The notes under the pieces were generated by a model. It did not search any database, was not told the DNA's origin, and saw only the letters and a program-made list of their open reading frames with translations. From Ruminococcus sp. (GTDB lineage Bacteria > Bacillota > Clostridia > Lachnospirales > Lachnospiraceae): DNA of 47,652 bases. The stretch lies in NCBI GenBank assembly GCA_013911065.1, contig JACERV010000039.1, positions 1 to 47,652 of the forward strand, given 5' to 3'. This document shows positions 1 through 7,880 of this stretch, one piece after another. A program made the position numbers and the translations under genes. Position 1 is the first letter of the stretch, and every line of letters begins with the position of its first letter.

Positions 1-63
1 TTGTGGTACCCTAAAATGGGCCGCCCCCGTTGACGGGGAGAAAGCAAGGCTGAACTCATGAAA

Positions 64-87
64 ATACCGGTGCATGAACACCGGTAT
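64..87. terminator. Short perfect hairpin, possible terminator
   Basis: ATACCGGTG and CACCGGTAT form a 9-bp perfect stem around a 6-nt loop. On the minus strand the stem is followed by TTTTC, so it could stop transcription coming from the right. On the plus strand it is followed by an A-rich, not a T-rich, tract. Confidence 0.45.
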
Positions 88-153
88 TATAAAAAATCAA
101 AATTTACACATTTTACTTGACAAACCCTAGGCACTATACTTACCCATGAGATG

Positions 154-164
154 TGATTATCAAA
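154..164. promoter_or_regulatory. Weak FabT-box-like motif
   Basis: TGATTATCAAA matches 11 of the 13 bases of the clear FabT box in front of fabH (13533-13545). It lies next to TTGACA (117-122) and TATACT (135-140), but these are only 12 bp apart and do not make a normal promoter. It could be a second regulatory site for a gene left of the window, or chance in AT-rich DNA. Confidence 0.2.
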
Positions 165-213
165 TCTAATCTGCTGCTTCCATTGCCGCAAATATCCGTC
201 CACTTTCCGGCTA

Positions 214-251
214 TAAAAACGCCCTTGCCCCTACGAAGGCAACGGCGTTTT
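214..251 (-). terminator. Terminator downstream of the nitroreductase gene
   Basis: AACGCCnTTGCC pairs with GGCAAnGGCGTT with one mismatch around an 8-nt loop. On the minus strand it is followed by a TTTTT run. It sits about 80 bp after the nitroreductase stop codon. Confidence 0.7.
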
Positions 252-284
252 CCCCGCAACACTGACAGAGCATATAATGTATAT

Positions 285-305
285 TTCTTGAACTGCTAAC
301 GTTCA
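285..305. repeat. Inverted repeat, copy 1 of a 20-bp dispersed sequence
   Basis: TTCTTGAACTGCTAACGTTC occurs here and again, identically, at 39527-39546. This copy contains a perfect inverted repeat TTGAAC-N7-GTTCAA. Both copies lie just downstream of the stop codon of a minus-strand gene (nitroreductase here, fructose-bisphosphate aldolase in the other). The function is unknown. Confidence 0.7.
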
Positions 306-330
306 ATACGGTATATCTTTGGACAAATAT

Positions 331-855
331 TTAAAAGTGCTCTCTATGGATTTTCTCCACCGGTAATGTTTCGATCCGGCCGGGTTCTTTTTGTTCCGCC
401 GGCATACCTAGAGAAAGGACGGCCTCCAGCCGGTAATTTTCCGGGTATTCCAGGATAGCGCACAGATAGTCTTCTGTTGTTCTTCCGTCAGGAGCTTCTC
501 TCAGCCTTCCCTGTATCCAGCAGCTTCCAACTCCCAGACTGTGGGCCATCAGATGCATATTTGCCATCGCTATAGATGCATCCTCTGTCCACACATCTGT
601 CTTTTCGGCATCTGCAATCACTACAATCGCACAATCTGCACCGGCCAGCATTTTTGCGGAGCCTGCTCTTGACTCTGACATTTTCTGCAGCGTTTCCTTT
701 TTCTTCACTACAATAAACTCCCAGGGACGTATCCCCCGGCTGGAGGCGGACAACAGCCCTGCTGCCAGTATTTGTTCCAGCTTATCCTCACCGACCGGCT
801 CTTGTGTATATTTTCTGATGCTTCGGCGGGTTCTCATCATTTCTAATAAATCCAT
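331..855 (-). CDS. Nitroreductase family protein
   Basis: This 174-residue protein belongs to the FMN-dependent nitroreductase family, whose members reduce nitro compounds, quinones or flavins with NAD(P)H. The N-terminal RRSIRKY motif (residues 10-16) is the typical phosphate/FMN-contacting signature. The central SSRGIRPWEFIVV segment and the late GxGSCWIQG segment (about residues 107-116) are also family features. The length is typical of the short subfamily. The start is supported by a GGAGG 8-9 nt upstream. A strong terminator follows the gene. The physiological substrate cannot be read from sequence; cytosolic location is inferred from the lack of a signal peptide. Confidence 0.85.
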   Translation of the reverse strand: MDLLEMMRTRRSIRKYTQEPVGEDKLEQILAAGLLSASSRGIRPWEFIVVKKKETLQKMSESRAGSAKMLAGADCAIVVIADAEKTDVWTEDASIAMANMHLMAHSLGVGSCWIQGRLREAPDGRTTEDYLCAILEYPENYRLEAVLSLGMPAEQKEPGRIETLPVEKIHREHF

Positions 856-908
856 CTTTCTTACCTCCTTATTTTAATGATTTATCCAAAAGGCAATGTG
901 CCAGCACA

Positions 909-1493
909 CTAGCAGTCTTTCACATTACCTTTCTGAATATGTTTCTCTACAATATCCTGCATACACTTCCATACATCTTTTGACGTTGCCTCTATCTTTT
1001 CATTCCGTTTATAAATCTGAGATTTTCTTACGCCATGCTCAGCCCAGCTTTTGCCGTCCGAGGCATCATTAAGCAGCAGAGGCTGAAAGTTGTCCAGCAG
1101 ATGCGCGTATCCTGCCTCAACACTTTCATATTCTTCAAACTCTTCCCACAATTCCCGGAAAAGGACTCCCTGGTCTTCCGGCAGCATACCAAAGATACGC
1201 TCAGCAGCCTGTATTTCCCTCTCCCGCTTTGTCTCTGCTCCCGCAGAATCATAAGCATATGTATCTCCTGCATCAATTTCAACCAGATCATGAATCAATA
1301 GCATAATCATAACCTTAGTCAAATCCACTTCCGGTACATATTCTTTCAGCAGAACTGCCATCAGTGCAATGTGCCAGGAATGTTCCGCGTCATTTTCCTT
1401 TCGCTGCCCGTCTGCCAGATATGTCTGTCTGTAAATGTCCTTTACCTTATCAACCTCTCTGATAAATTGAATCTGCTGTTCTAATCGTGTCAT
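909..1493 (-). CDS. HD-domain phosphohydrolase (YfbR/HDDC2-like)
   Basis: This 194-residue protein carries the HD fold of metal-dependent phosphohydrolases. The metal-binding residues are visible as the ENDAEHSWHIA motif (residues 33-43) and the HDLVEIDAGDTY motif (about residues 68-79). This arrangement is that of YfbR and HDDC2, which are 5'-deoxynucleotidases acting on deoxynucleoside monophosphates; that activity is family knowledge, not shown here. The start lies behind a GAGGGAGAA ribosome site. It is read just after the DUF6483-like gene (10-bp gap), so the two are probably co-transcribed. Confidence 0.8.
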   Translation of the reverse strand: MTRLEQQIQFIREVDKVKDIYRQTYLADGQRKENDAEHSWHIALMAVLLKEYVPEVDLTKVMIMLLIHDLVEIDAGDTYAYDSAGAETKREREIQAAERIFGMLPEDQGVLFRELWEEFEEYESVEAGYAHLLDNFQPLLLNDASDGKSWAEHGVRKSQIYKRNEKIEATSKDVWKCMQDIVEKHIQKGNVKDC

Positions 1494-1503
1494 TTCTTCT
1501 CCC

Positions 1504-1887
1504 TCAAATGTCTACAAATTCTTCTAAAGCTTCCATACCGTATTTCCCCAGCAATCGTCTGATTCCATCGCCAATCTCTTCCCTCGTGTAATCATGTGCA
1601 GCCAGAAAACCATCCTCATATCCGTTCAGATGATTATAAAACCCTATTCCTATCTCCAGATATGGCAGATTTGCTCTGTCCAATTTCTGGTAAAGCAGAT
1701 TTTCCGCCTCATTGATATGACCGGCATCTGCCATCCCCAACAACCGCTCATATAAATCATCTACAGCAGTATACTCACCTTGTACAGGGAGCTCATATTC
1801 CGGATTTGATTTTTGAAATATGATTCTTGCCAGTGCCGCCGCTGCCGCCTTGATCATTCTCATAATGTAATCTTGTTCAAAGTTCAT
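1504..1887 (-). CDS. Small conserved protein, DUF6483-like
   Basis: This 127-residue protein has the N-terminal MNFEQDYIMRMIK sequence typical of a small family I recall as DUF6483, common in Lachnospiraceae. It is predicted to be all-helical, with a TPR-like central part (residues 42-75, leader DDLYERLLGMADAGHINEAENL) suggesting a protein-interaction role. No catalytic motif, signal peptide or membrane segment is visible. A GGAGGAGGG ribosome site precedes the ATG. It is first in a two-gene unit with the HD hydrolase. The function is unknown and the family name is from memory. Confidence 0.65.
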   Translation of the reverse strand: MNFEQDYIMRMIKAAAAALARIIFQKSNPEYELPVQGEYTAVDDLYERLLGMADAGHINEAENLLYQKLDRANLPYLEIGIGFYNHLNGYEDGFLAAHDYTREEIGDGIRRLLGKYGMEALEEFVDI

Positions 1888-2010
1888 AAATATGCCCTCC
1901 TCCCATTACAATACCTTATGTGGTTTTTGAGTTATTAATTTCATTTTACCATAAAACAATACACATGTCATAAGATTTTCCAAGCTTCTTATCTTTGTTT
2001 TACAATACAA

Positions 2011-2045
2011 GCGGCGGCTTTGAAATAAAGATCAAAAGCCGCCGC
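2011..2045 (-). terminator. Terminator after the DUF6465-like gene
   Basis: GCGGCGGCTTTGA and TCAAAAGCCGCCGC form a GC-rich stem of about 13 bp around a short loop. On the minus strand it is followed by TTGTATTGT. It lies about 27 bp after the stop codon of the 2072-2497 gene and probably ends the long transcript from the fatty-acid operon as well. Confidence 0.75.
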
Positions 2046-2071
2046 CTGGAAACAATATTTAAATATGTGTC

Positions 2072-2497
2072 TTATAAATCTACCTTTCCGGTCGTATCCC
2101 CATTGATTACATAGTATGCTGCTGCCTCTTCGGGCTTCAGGTAAATCTTCACATCTTTCATATCACCCACTTTATTTTTCAGGGTTTTTGTCCAGACATC
2201 TTTTACCTTCTGAAGAATTTCTTTTTCTGTATACTCTTTTCCGGCAAACTGCAAAAACAGCTCGGTTGTCTTCCCTGCTTTTTTTGCTGCCGTCTTCTTT
2301 ACAGACGTTTTTTTCTGTGCATCCTTTTTCACCTCAGGTTTCTTAACTTCCTCTTTCACAGGCTGAGGATTTTGCAGAACTGCCGCTCTTGTCTCAATTG
2401 CTTTTGTAGTATCCTTTTTCGTTTCAATTGCCTTTGCCCGTCCGGCTGTTGTCTCAATTGCTTTCGCTGTTGTTTTTGCTGCTTCCTTCGTCTTCAT
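2072..2497 (-). CDS. Lysine/alanine-rich protein with DUF6465-like C-terminus
   Basis: This 141-residue protein has two parts. Residues 1 to about 75 are a low-complexity, strongly basic tail with three spaced copies of KAIET and a KKTAAKKAGK stretch, like histone H1 or HU tails. Residues from about 78 to 141 form a compact domain (ELFLQFAGKEYTEKEI onward) that I recall as DUF6465. A nucleic-acid- or polyanion-binding role is inferred from the tail only. A GGAGGG ribosome site precedes the ATG. It lies 69 bp after fabT with no terminator seen between, so it may be partly read from the fatty-acid operon. The repetitive codons make the tail prone to length changes. Confidence 0.6.
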   Translation of the reverse strand: MKTKEAAKTTAKAIETTAGRAKAIETKKDTTKAIETRAAVLQNPQPVKEEVKKPEVKKDAQKKTSVKKTAAKKAGKTTELFLQFAGKEYTEKEILQKVKDVWTKTLKNKVGDMKDVKIYLKPEEAAAYYVINGDTTGKVDL

Positions 2498-2566
2498 ACT
2501 TGTTCCCTCCTGCTAAAACATTAGGCTCCAACATAAACATTTCCTTGCTGCAAATTGTATTACACC

Positions 2567-3013
2567 TCATTTTTTCGCCTGATATCCACGGAAAAACTCC
2601 GAGAGGCTATTTAACGTTTTCAAAAGAACCGGTATCTCATCTGCATCCAGACTTTGAATGACTGCATCTGTCATCTGCATATGAAAGTCCTTATGGTGAA
2701 GAAATGCTCTCCTGCCTTTCTCTGTCAGCCGGATATAAACTACGCGGCGGTCAGATTCGCTTCTTTCCCGCACCACATATTTTTTATTCACAAGGCTGTT
2801 GACAGATGTCGTAAGTGACCCTGCAGTGATACCGAGCTTCTTAGCTACCATGGACATTGTGCTGTCCACTCCCGGACCAATGGCTTCTATGATATGCATG
2901 TCATTATTGCTGATATCCTTATATTCTTCTGTAATAATGGCTTCCGCTTCCAACTCCCAGATCTCATTAAACAAATGAACCAGGATATCATTGATAGTTT
3001 CATGTGCATTCAC
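2567..3013 (-). CDS. fabT: MarR-family regulator, FabT-type repressor of fatty-acid genes
   Basis: This is a MarR winged-helix regulator of about 148 residues. The helix-turn-helix (AKKLGITAGSLTTSVNSL) and the wing (SESDRRVVYIRLTEKG) are clear. I place the start at a GTG (3013), 10 nt after AAAGGAG; an upstream TTG at 3034 overlaps that site and is less likely. It is the last gene of the fatty-acid operon. FabT of streptococci is a MarR protein that binds a TTTGATTATCAAA-type palindrome when helped by acyl-ACP. The same palindrome sits on the fabH promoter at the other end of this operon. Assignment as FabT is by family, context and operator, and the acyl-ACP co-repressor is inferred. Confidence 0.8.
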   Translation of the reverse strand: MNAHETINDILVHLFNEIWELEAEAIITEEYKDISNNDMHIIEAIGPGVDSTMSMVAKKLGITAGSLTTSVNSLVNKKYVVRERSESDRRVVYIRLTEKGRRAFLHHKDFHMQMTDAVIQSLDADEIPVLLKTLNSLSEFFRGYQAKK

Positions 3014-3104
3014 AGATGCTGCACTCCTTTCCAAACATCCCCGCTTGTGCCAGATATATGAATATAATGAAGTTCATCCTGAGCTGCCGCCTGGATTCGC
3101 TAAA

Positions 3105-4163
3105 TTACTTTCGGTCGAACAGGGAATCTACCACTTCTTTTACCGTTTCCATGCGTGTTGCCTTGTATGCATTGGCCCCACAGAACAATAGTGCCTGATC
3201 TATCTCTCCTTTTGCAGCATTTATCAGGCTGTCCGTAATACAGTACGGAATCTCATTGGGACTGCATTTTGACAGGCATCCGTGGCAGGGGGTATGAGGT
3301 ATCTTTTCTCCTAGCATAACACGTTTCATGAAAGGATTCAAGATTGCACGCCCCGGCATGCCTACAGGACTTTTTACAATGGCGATATCTTCTTCCTCTG
3401 CCTTTAAATGTGCTTCTTTATATTTTATGTCAGCATCACATTCTTCCGTCGTAATAAACCGTGTGCCAACCTGTACTCCATCTACACCCAGTTGCTCAGC
3501 ATGTTTTACATCTGCGCTGTCATAAATTCCTCCGGCAAGGATAACCGGAATCTTTGTATTATATTTTGTTTCATAAGTCCGGACAACTTCTATGATTTTC
3601 TTAATTTCTTCATCATATGCTTCCGGAGAATAAAGCTCCAGCTCCTCTTGCTTAAATCCAAGATGCCCTCCGGCTTTTGGTCCTTCAATTACAATCAGAT
3701 CCGCTGTCCTTTGGTGCTTTCTGCCCCAGTATTTCAGGAGTACATTTGCCGATTTCTCTGTGGATACAATCGGGGCAATCCTGGTATGACTTCCTGCTGT
3801 AAGTGCGGGAAGATCCATAGGCAGGCCAGCCCCAGAAATGATAATGTCGGCGCCTGCCAGAACTGCGGCTTCAACATGCTGTTTAAATTCCCGGAGAGCG
3901 GTCATGATATTATAGCCGACAATTCCCTGGGGAGAGATTTTCCGTGCTTTATCCATTTCTTTTTGAATAGCCCTGCGGTTGGCTTCCACGGGGTTTTTAT
4001 CAAAATCCGGCTCACGAAAGCCAATCTGTGCGGTAGAGATGATTCCCACACCGCCTTGTGCTGCAACGGCACCGGCCAGATTCCCCAGACTGATTCCCAC
4101 TCCCATTCCCCCTTGAATCAGGGGAACTTTAGTTGTCTTTTCACCTACTTTAAATGGACCCAT
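3105..4163 (-). CDS. FabK-like / nitronate monooxygenase-family flavoprotein with C-terminal cysteine cluster
   Basis: This 352-residue protein has the FMN-binding TIM barrel of the FabK/2-nitropropane dioxygenase family. The start IQGGMGVGISLGNLAGAV, the EGPKAGGHLG motif and VILAGGIYDSADV are the flavin and substrate signatures. It is a second paralogue in the operon beside the 312-residue FabK (11259-12197). It differs by a C-terminal extension with CHGCLSKC and further cysteines (about residues 291-330), which could bind a metal or an Fe-S cluster. It sits between accDA and fabT, so a role in fatty-acid synthesis is likely, for example as an alternative enoyl-ACP reductase. Nitronate oxidation is the other option. 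A ribosome site AAAGGAGAGG precedes the ATG. Confidence 0.75.
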   Translation of the reverse strand: MGPFKVGEKTTKVPLIQGGMGVGISLGNLAGAVAAQGGVGIISTAQIGFREPDFDKNPVEANRRAIQKEMDKARKISPQGIVGYNIMTALREFKQHVEAAVLAGADIIISGAGLPMDLPALTAGSHTRIAPIVSTEKSANVLLKYWGRKHQRTADLIVIEGPKAGGHLGFKQEELELYSPEAYDEEIKKIIEVVRTYETKYNTKIPVILAGGIYDSADVKHAEQLGVDGVQVGTRFITTEECDADIKYKEAHLKAEEEDIAIVKSPVGMPGRAILNPFMKRVMLGEKIPHTPCHGCLSKCSPNEIPYCITDSLINAAKGEIDQALLFCGANAYKATRMETVKEVVDSLFDRK

Positions 4164-4187
4164 ATCTTAAAAACCTCTCCTTTACTT

Positions 4188-5879
4188 CTATATTCGCCGG
4201 AACCGCTGATAACGTTTCTCTGTAAGTTCGCTGGCGGAAAGCGCAGCATACTTATTTAAAAATCCGTTTAAATAGAATTCCAGCGCGTCACTGACATTCT
4301 CAAAGTTATCCTGAGTATAGTGCTCCGGTTCTGCAATTACTTTTTCAATCACTTTCATTTCCAACAAATCACCGGCTGTCAGCCGCATCACTTCCGCAGC
4401 TTCATTCGCCTTTTTGCTATCCTTCCACAGGATACTCGCAAACCCTTCCGGAGAAAGTATAGAATAGATGGAATTTTCCAGCATCCATACTTCATCTGCA
4501 ACCGCTACCGCCAGAGCACCGCCGCTGCCGCCTTCACCAATTACCACAGACAACACCGGTACCTTCAGTCCTGACATTTCAAACAGGTTTCTGGCAATGG
4601 CCTCTCCCTGCCCTCTTTCTTCAGCTTCCAGGCCGCAAAATGCACCTGGAGTATCTACAAAACAGATAACCGGACGACCAAACTTCTCCGCCTGTTTCAT
4701 CAAACGAAGGGCTTTTCTGTACCCGTCAGGGGACGGCATTCCAAAGTTACGCTCAATATTTTCCCTGGTGGTCTTTCCCTTTGCCTGGGCAATGACAGTT
4801 ACAGGACGTCCGTAGAAGTATGCCGTGCCTCCTATAATAGCCTTGTCATCCTTAAAATAACGGTCCCCATGAAATTCCATGAAACCATCAAATAATTTTT
4901 CAATATAATCTCTTCCTATCGGACGGTCTTTTCTCCGGGAAACCTGTACACGGTCCCATGCACTGGCGTAAGGCCTTTCCTGAAGTTTCTGCACGGGGGC
5001 CTCTCTTAAAGCTTCCCTTGGCTCAGGCGTATTTTCACTGTGCAATTTCAGTATCTGTGCCAAAGTGTCCTTCATGTCCTCACGTTCCACGATTTTATCA
5101 ATAAAGCCATGTTCCAGCAAGAACTCCGAGCGCTGGAATCCTTTGGGGAGTTTTTCTCCGATAGTCTGCTCTATGACTCTGGGACCTGCAAAACCAATCA
5201 GTGCATTTGGCTCTGCCAGAATAATATCTCCCAGCATGGCAAAGCTTGCAGTCACACCTCCTGTGGTCGGGTCCGTCAGAACAGAAATATAAAGAAGTCC
5301 TGCATCACTGTGACGTTTCAGAGCCGCGGAAGTCTTTGCCATCTGCATCAAGGATATAATCCCTTCCTGCATCCTCGCCCCTCCCGAACAGGCAAATAAA
5401 ATGACCGGAAGCTTTTCCTCTATGGCACGTTCTACAGCACAGACAATCTTTTCTCCTACCACTTCCCCCATGCTTGCCATCATAAAACGGCCGTCGCACA
5501 CACCAATTACCGCAGGTTTGCCGTCAATCTTGATTTTTCCTGTAACAATGGCTTCCTCCAGCCCGGTCTTCTCCTGTAATGCTTCAAGCTTCTCCTCATA
5601 TCCCTTAAAATTCAGAGGATTTCTAGTCACAAGCCCTTTATCCCATTCCTCAAAAGAACCCTCATCCGCCAGCATTTCAATTCGCCGGTAAGCGTGGATA
5701 CGGAAGTAACCCTGGCATTTCGGGCAGATATAGAAACCATTCTTAACATCCTCTGTCATAATGGCTGAGCCGCACTTATTACATTTACTGAGAAGCCCGT
5801 CCGGGACCTCGGGTCTGGACTCCTTTAGAGAAATGTAATTCTTCCTTTTCGTCTTTTTAAACATATTCTGTAACTTCAT
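4188..5879 (-). CDS. accDA: Acetyl-CoA carboxylase carboxyltransferase, fused beta-alpha (AccD-AccA)
   Basis: This 563-residue protein joins both carboxyltransferase subunits of acetyl-CoA carboxylase in one chain. The N-terminal half is AccD, with the zinc ribbon C33/C36/C52/C55 and the crotonase-like core containing [11 protein letters not shown]. The C-terminal half, from about residue 310, is AccA, with [20 protein letters not shown] and [10 protein letters not shown]. The two are separate genes in E. coli (each about 300-320 residues), so both are essentially full length here. It transfers the carboxyl group from biotin on AccB to acetyl-CoA to make malonyl-CoA. AGGAG precedes the ATG. 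It follows accC across a 139-bp gap that holds a palindromic repeat. Confidence 0.92.
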   Translation of the reverse strand: MKLQNMFKKTKRKNYISLKESRPEVPDGLLSKCNKCGSAIMTEDVKNGFYICPKCQGYFRIHAYRRIEMLADEGSFEEWDKGLVTRNPLNFKGYEEKLEALQEKTGLEEAIVTGKIKIDGKPAVIGVCDGRFMMASMGEVVGEKIVCAVERAIEEKLPVILFACSGGARMQEGIISLMQMAKTSAALKRHSDAGLLYISVLTDPTTGGVTASFAMLGDIILAEPNALIGFAGPRVIEQTIGEKLPKGFQRSEFLLEHGFIDKIVEREDMKDTLAQILKLHSENTPEPREALREAPVQKLQERPYASAWDRVQVSRRKDRPIGRDYIEKLFDGFMEFHGDRYFKDDKAIIGGTAYFYGRPVTVIAQAKGKTTRENIERNFGMPSPDGYRKALRLMKQAEKFGRPVICFVDTPGAFCGLEAEERGQGEAIARNLFEMSGLKVPVLSVVIGEGGSGGALAVAVADEVWMLENSIYSILSPEGFASILWKDSKKANEAAEVMRLTAGDLLEMKVIEKVIAEPEHYTQDNFENVSDALEFYLNGFLNKYAALSASELTEKRYQRFRRI

Positions 5880-5920
5880 AATGATAACTCCTAACTTCTT
5901 GTTCGGGGAGGACGTTCAAA

Positions 5921-5973
5921 GGGGGACTTTTGAAAGGGGACAGACCCCTTTCAAAAGGGACTGACCCTTTTGC
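5921..5973. repeat. Intra-operon palindromic repeat, copy 1
   Basis: The gap between accC and accDA contains several variants of CAAAAGGGACTGACCCTTTTG. This near-palindrome recurs in inverted orientation at 7839-7880, between fabZ and accB. It can fold as one or two hairpins in mRNA. It has no T-run, so it is unlikely to be a full terminator. Confidence 0.7.
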
Positions 5974-6018
5974 ACTCCATTTTCAGAATATTCTTAAATC
6001 ATCCCTGCCAAAACTTCT

Positions 6019-7353
6019 TTATAATCTTTCTATAAATTCTATATCTATATCTCCCGATTCGAAATCCGGGTGATGCAGTATTTCATATTGATAATCTACA
6101 TTTGTATCAATGCCTTCTATGATGACCTCGCCAAGTGCGCTGCGCATTTTCCGGATTGCCTCTTTCCGGTTTTTTGCGTGTACAATCAGCTTTGCCAGCA
6201 TGGAATCATAGTACGGTGTTACTGTATAGCCGCTGTAGATAGCGGAATCAATACGCACGCCTTTTCCTCCTGGAAGGTACATATCCGTAATGGCTCCGGG
6301 GGAAGGACGGAAATTCTTTTTCGGATTTTCTGCATTGATACGGCATTCTATGGCATGGCCGGTTATCTTTACATCTTCCTGGATGTAGTTTAATTTTCTT
6401 CCGTCCGCGATGCTGATTTGTTCTTTAATCAAGTCAATTCCTGTCACCCACTCTGTCACCGGATGCTCTACCTGAATCCTTGTATTCATTTCCATAAAGT
6501 AAAAGTTTCCGTTTTTCTCCAATAGAAATTCTATGGTTCCGGCGTTTGAATACTGGGCAGCCTTTGCAGCTTTCACAGCCGCTTCTCCCATTTTTGTCCT
6601 CAGTTCTTCCGACAAAGCAACAGAAGGAGATTCTTCAATCATTTTCTGATGGTTTCTCTGAACAGAACAGTCCCGTTCTCCCAAATGTATTACATTGCCG
6701 TACTTATCTGCGAGAATCTGGAATTCTATATGTCTTGGATGCTGGACGAAATGTTCAATATACATGGTGTCGTCACCAAAGGCCATTTTAGTTTCCTTTT
6801 GGGCCGTATTGAAACTGTTTTCAAACTCTTCGGCAGTCTCAGCTACACGCATTCCTTTTCCCCCGCCTCCAAGCGCTGCTTTTACAATGACAGGGTATCC
6901 GATTTTTTCGGCAGTCTCAGCACCGGCTGCTGCATCATAAACAGGCTCTTTGCTTCCCGGAATCACAGGTACATTGGCAGCCACCATCGTGTTTCTCGCT
7001 TCCTGCTTATTACCCATCTTGCGAATTACACTGGAATCAGGTCCGATAAACGTAATATTGCACTGTTCGCATAATTCCGCAAATTTACTGTTTTCTGATA
7101 AGAATCCAAATCCCGGATGAATAGCATCTGCGCCGGATACCAGTGTTGCACTTATGATGCGCTCCATGCTCAGATAGCTCTCTGAGGACGGTGCCGGACC
7201 TATGCAAATTGCCTCGTCAGCCAGTTGTGTATGCAGAGCTTCTTTGTCCGCTTCCGAATAAACAGCGACAGTTTCTATTCCCATTTCCCTGCATGCCCGG
7301 ATAATACGCACGGCGATTTCTCCTCTGTTTGCAATCAATACCTTTTCAATCAT
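6019..7353 (-). CDS. accC: Acetyl-CoA carboxylase, biotin carboxylase subunit
   Basis: AccC is an ATP-grasp enzyme that carboxylates the biotin on AccB. The N-terminal MIEKVLIANRGEIAVRI, the ATP-binding loop GGGGKGMR, the HPRHIEFQ segment and the EMNTRIQVEHPVTE active-site motif are all present. Total length is 444 residues, which is standard. I choose the ATG at 7353; a GTG nine bases earlier is too close to the AAGGAG. It lies directly after fabZ in the operon. Nothing is missing. Confidence 0.96.
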   Translation of the reverse strand: MIEKVLIANRGEIAVRIIRACREMGIETVAVYSEADKEALHTQLADEAICIGPAPSSESYLSMERIISATLVSGADAIHPGFGFLSENSKFAELCEQCNITFIGPDSSVIRKMGNKQEARNTMVAANVPVIPGSKEPVYDAAAGAETAEKIGYPVIVKAALGGGGKGMRVAETAEEFENSFNTAQKETKMAFGDDTMYIEHFVQHPRHIEFQILADKYGNVIHLGERDCSVQRNHQKMIEESPSVALSEELRTKMGEAAVKAAKAAQYSNAGTIEFLLEKNGNFYFMEMNTRIQVEHPVTEWVTGIDLIKEQISIADGRKLNYIQEDVKITGHAIECRINAENPKKNFRPSPGAITDMYLPGGKGVRIDSAIYSGYTVTPYYDSMLAKLIVHAKNRKEAIRKMRSALGEVIIEGIDTNVDYQYEILHHPDFESGDIDIEFIERL

Positions 7354-7368
7354 ACCCCGCACATCTCC

Positions 7369-7800
7369 TTAATTTCCTACCATGAACGTCAGCTCTGCGC
7401 TGACTACGACCTTACCGTCTACAGATGCAGTTGCCTGACCAACTCCCACAGGTCCTTTACACTTGATAATTGTTGTTTCCAGCTTTAATTTGTCTCCAGG
7501 ACATACCATTCCTTTAAATTTGCATTTTTGGACACCTCCAAAATAAGCAATCTTCCCTTTGTTCTGCTCCATACTCAAAATTGCCACCGCACCGACCTGC
7601 GCCAGCGCTTCCAACGTGAGCACACCAGGCATAACCGGATGCCCCGGAAAATGTCCTTTAAAAAAATCTTCCCTGTAGGTCACACATTTATATCCAACCG
7701 CATACTGTCCCGGCTCGTAATCTTCAATATAATCCACCAGAAGAAACGGGTGCCTGTGAGGAATGATTTCCTGGATCTGATTTATGTCTAATTTGTTCAT
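7369..7800 (-). CDS. fabZ: 3-hydroxyacyl-ACP dehydratase FabZ
   Basis: This 143-residue hot-dog-fold enzyme removes water from 3-hydroxyacyl-ACP in the elongation cycle. The catalytic His50 lies in GHFPGHPVMPGV and Glu64 lies in LEALAQ. Length and motif spacing are those of normal FabZ. It sits between accB and accC. The upstream gap (7801-7877) contains a palindromic repeat, with an AGTAGG-type ribosome site close to the ATG. No FabN/FabA-type isomerase is evident in the operon, so the source of unsaturated fatty acids is not shown here. Confidence 0.96.
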   Translation of the reverse strand: MNKLDINQIQEIIPHRHPFLLVDYIEDYEPGQYAVGYKCVTYREDFFKGHFPGHPVMPGVLTLEALAQVGAVAILSMEQNKGKIAYFGGVQKCKFKGMVCPGDKLKLETTIIKCKGPVGVGQATASVDGKVVVSAELTFMVGN

Positions 7801-7838
7801 ATTTAACCTACTTTCTGAAAAACTCGGAAAATGGCCCT

Positions 7839-7880
7839 CAAAAGGGTCAGTCCCTTTTCAAGAGGGTCAGTCCCCTTTTA
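7839..7880. repeat. Intra-operon palindromic repeat, copy 2
   Basis: Two tandem variants of AAAAGGGTCAGTCCCTTTT lie between accB and fabZ. The sequence is the reverse complement of the repeat at 5921-5973. The accB stop codon falls inside the end of the repeat. Confidence 0.7.

Larger units (their letters stand above)
1..330. other. Left-edge intergenic region without a recognised gene
   Basis: No convincing coding sequence lies here. The stretch holds a short palindromic hairpin (64-87), a weak FabT-like motif (154-164), a terminator for the nitroreductase gene (214-251) and one copy of an inverted repeat (285-305). The first 60 bases are GC-rich and can form small stems (CCCCGTTGACGGGG), so they may be the end of a structured RNA or of a gene lying left of the window. 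I could not match them to any RNA family. Confidence 0.5.

Noticed and set aside
1-60. A short minus-strand frame from ATG at 58-60 running off the left edge
   Set aside because: No ribosome site, preceded directly by a hairpin, and too short to judge.
3408-4259. A 283-codon plus-strand frame opposite the FabK-like and accDA genes
   Set aside because: It lies antisense to clearly conserved proteins, has no ribosome site and gives a low-complexity Phe/Cys/Asn-rich sequence.
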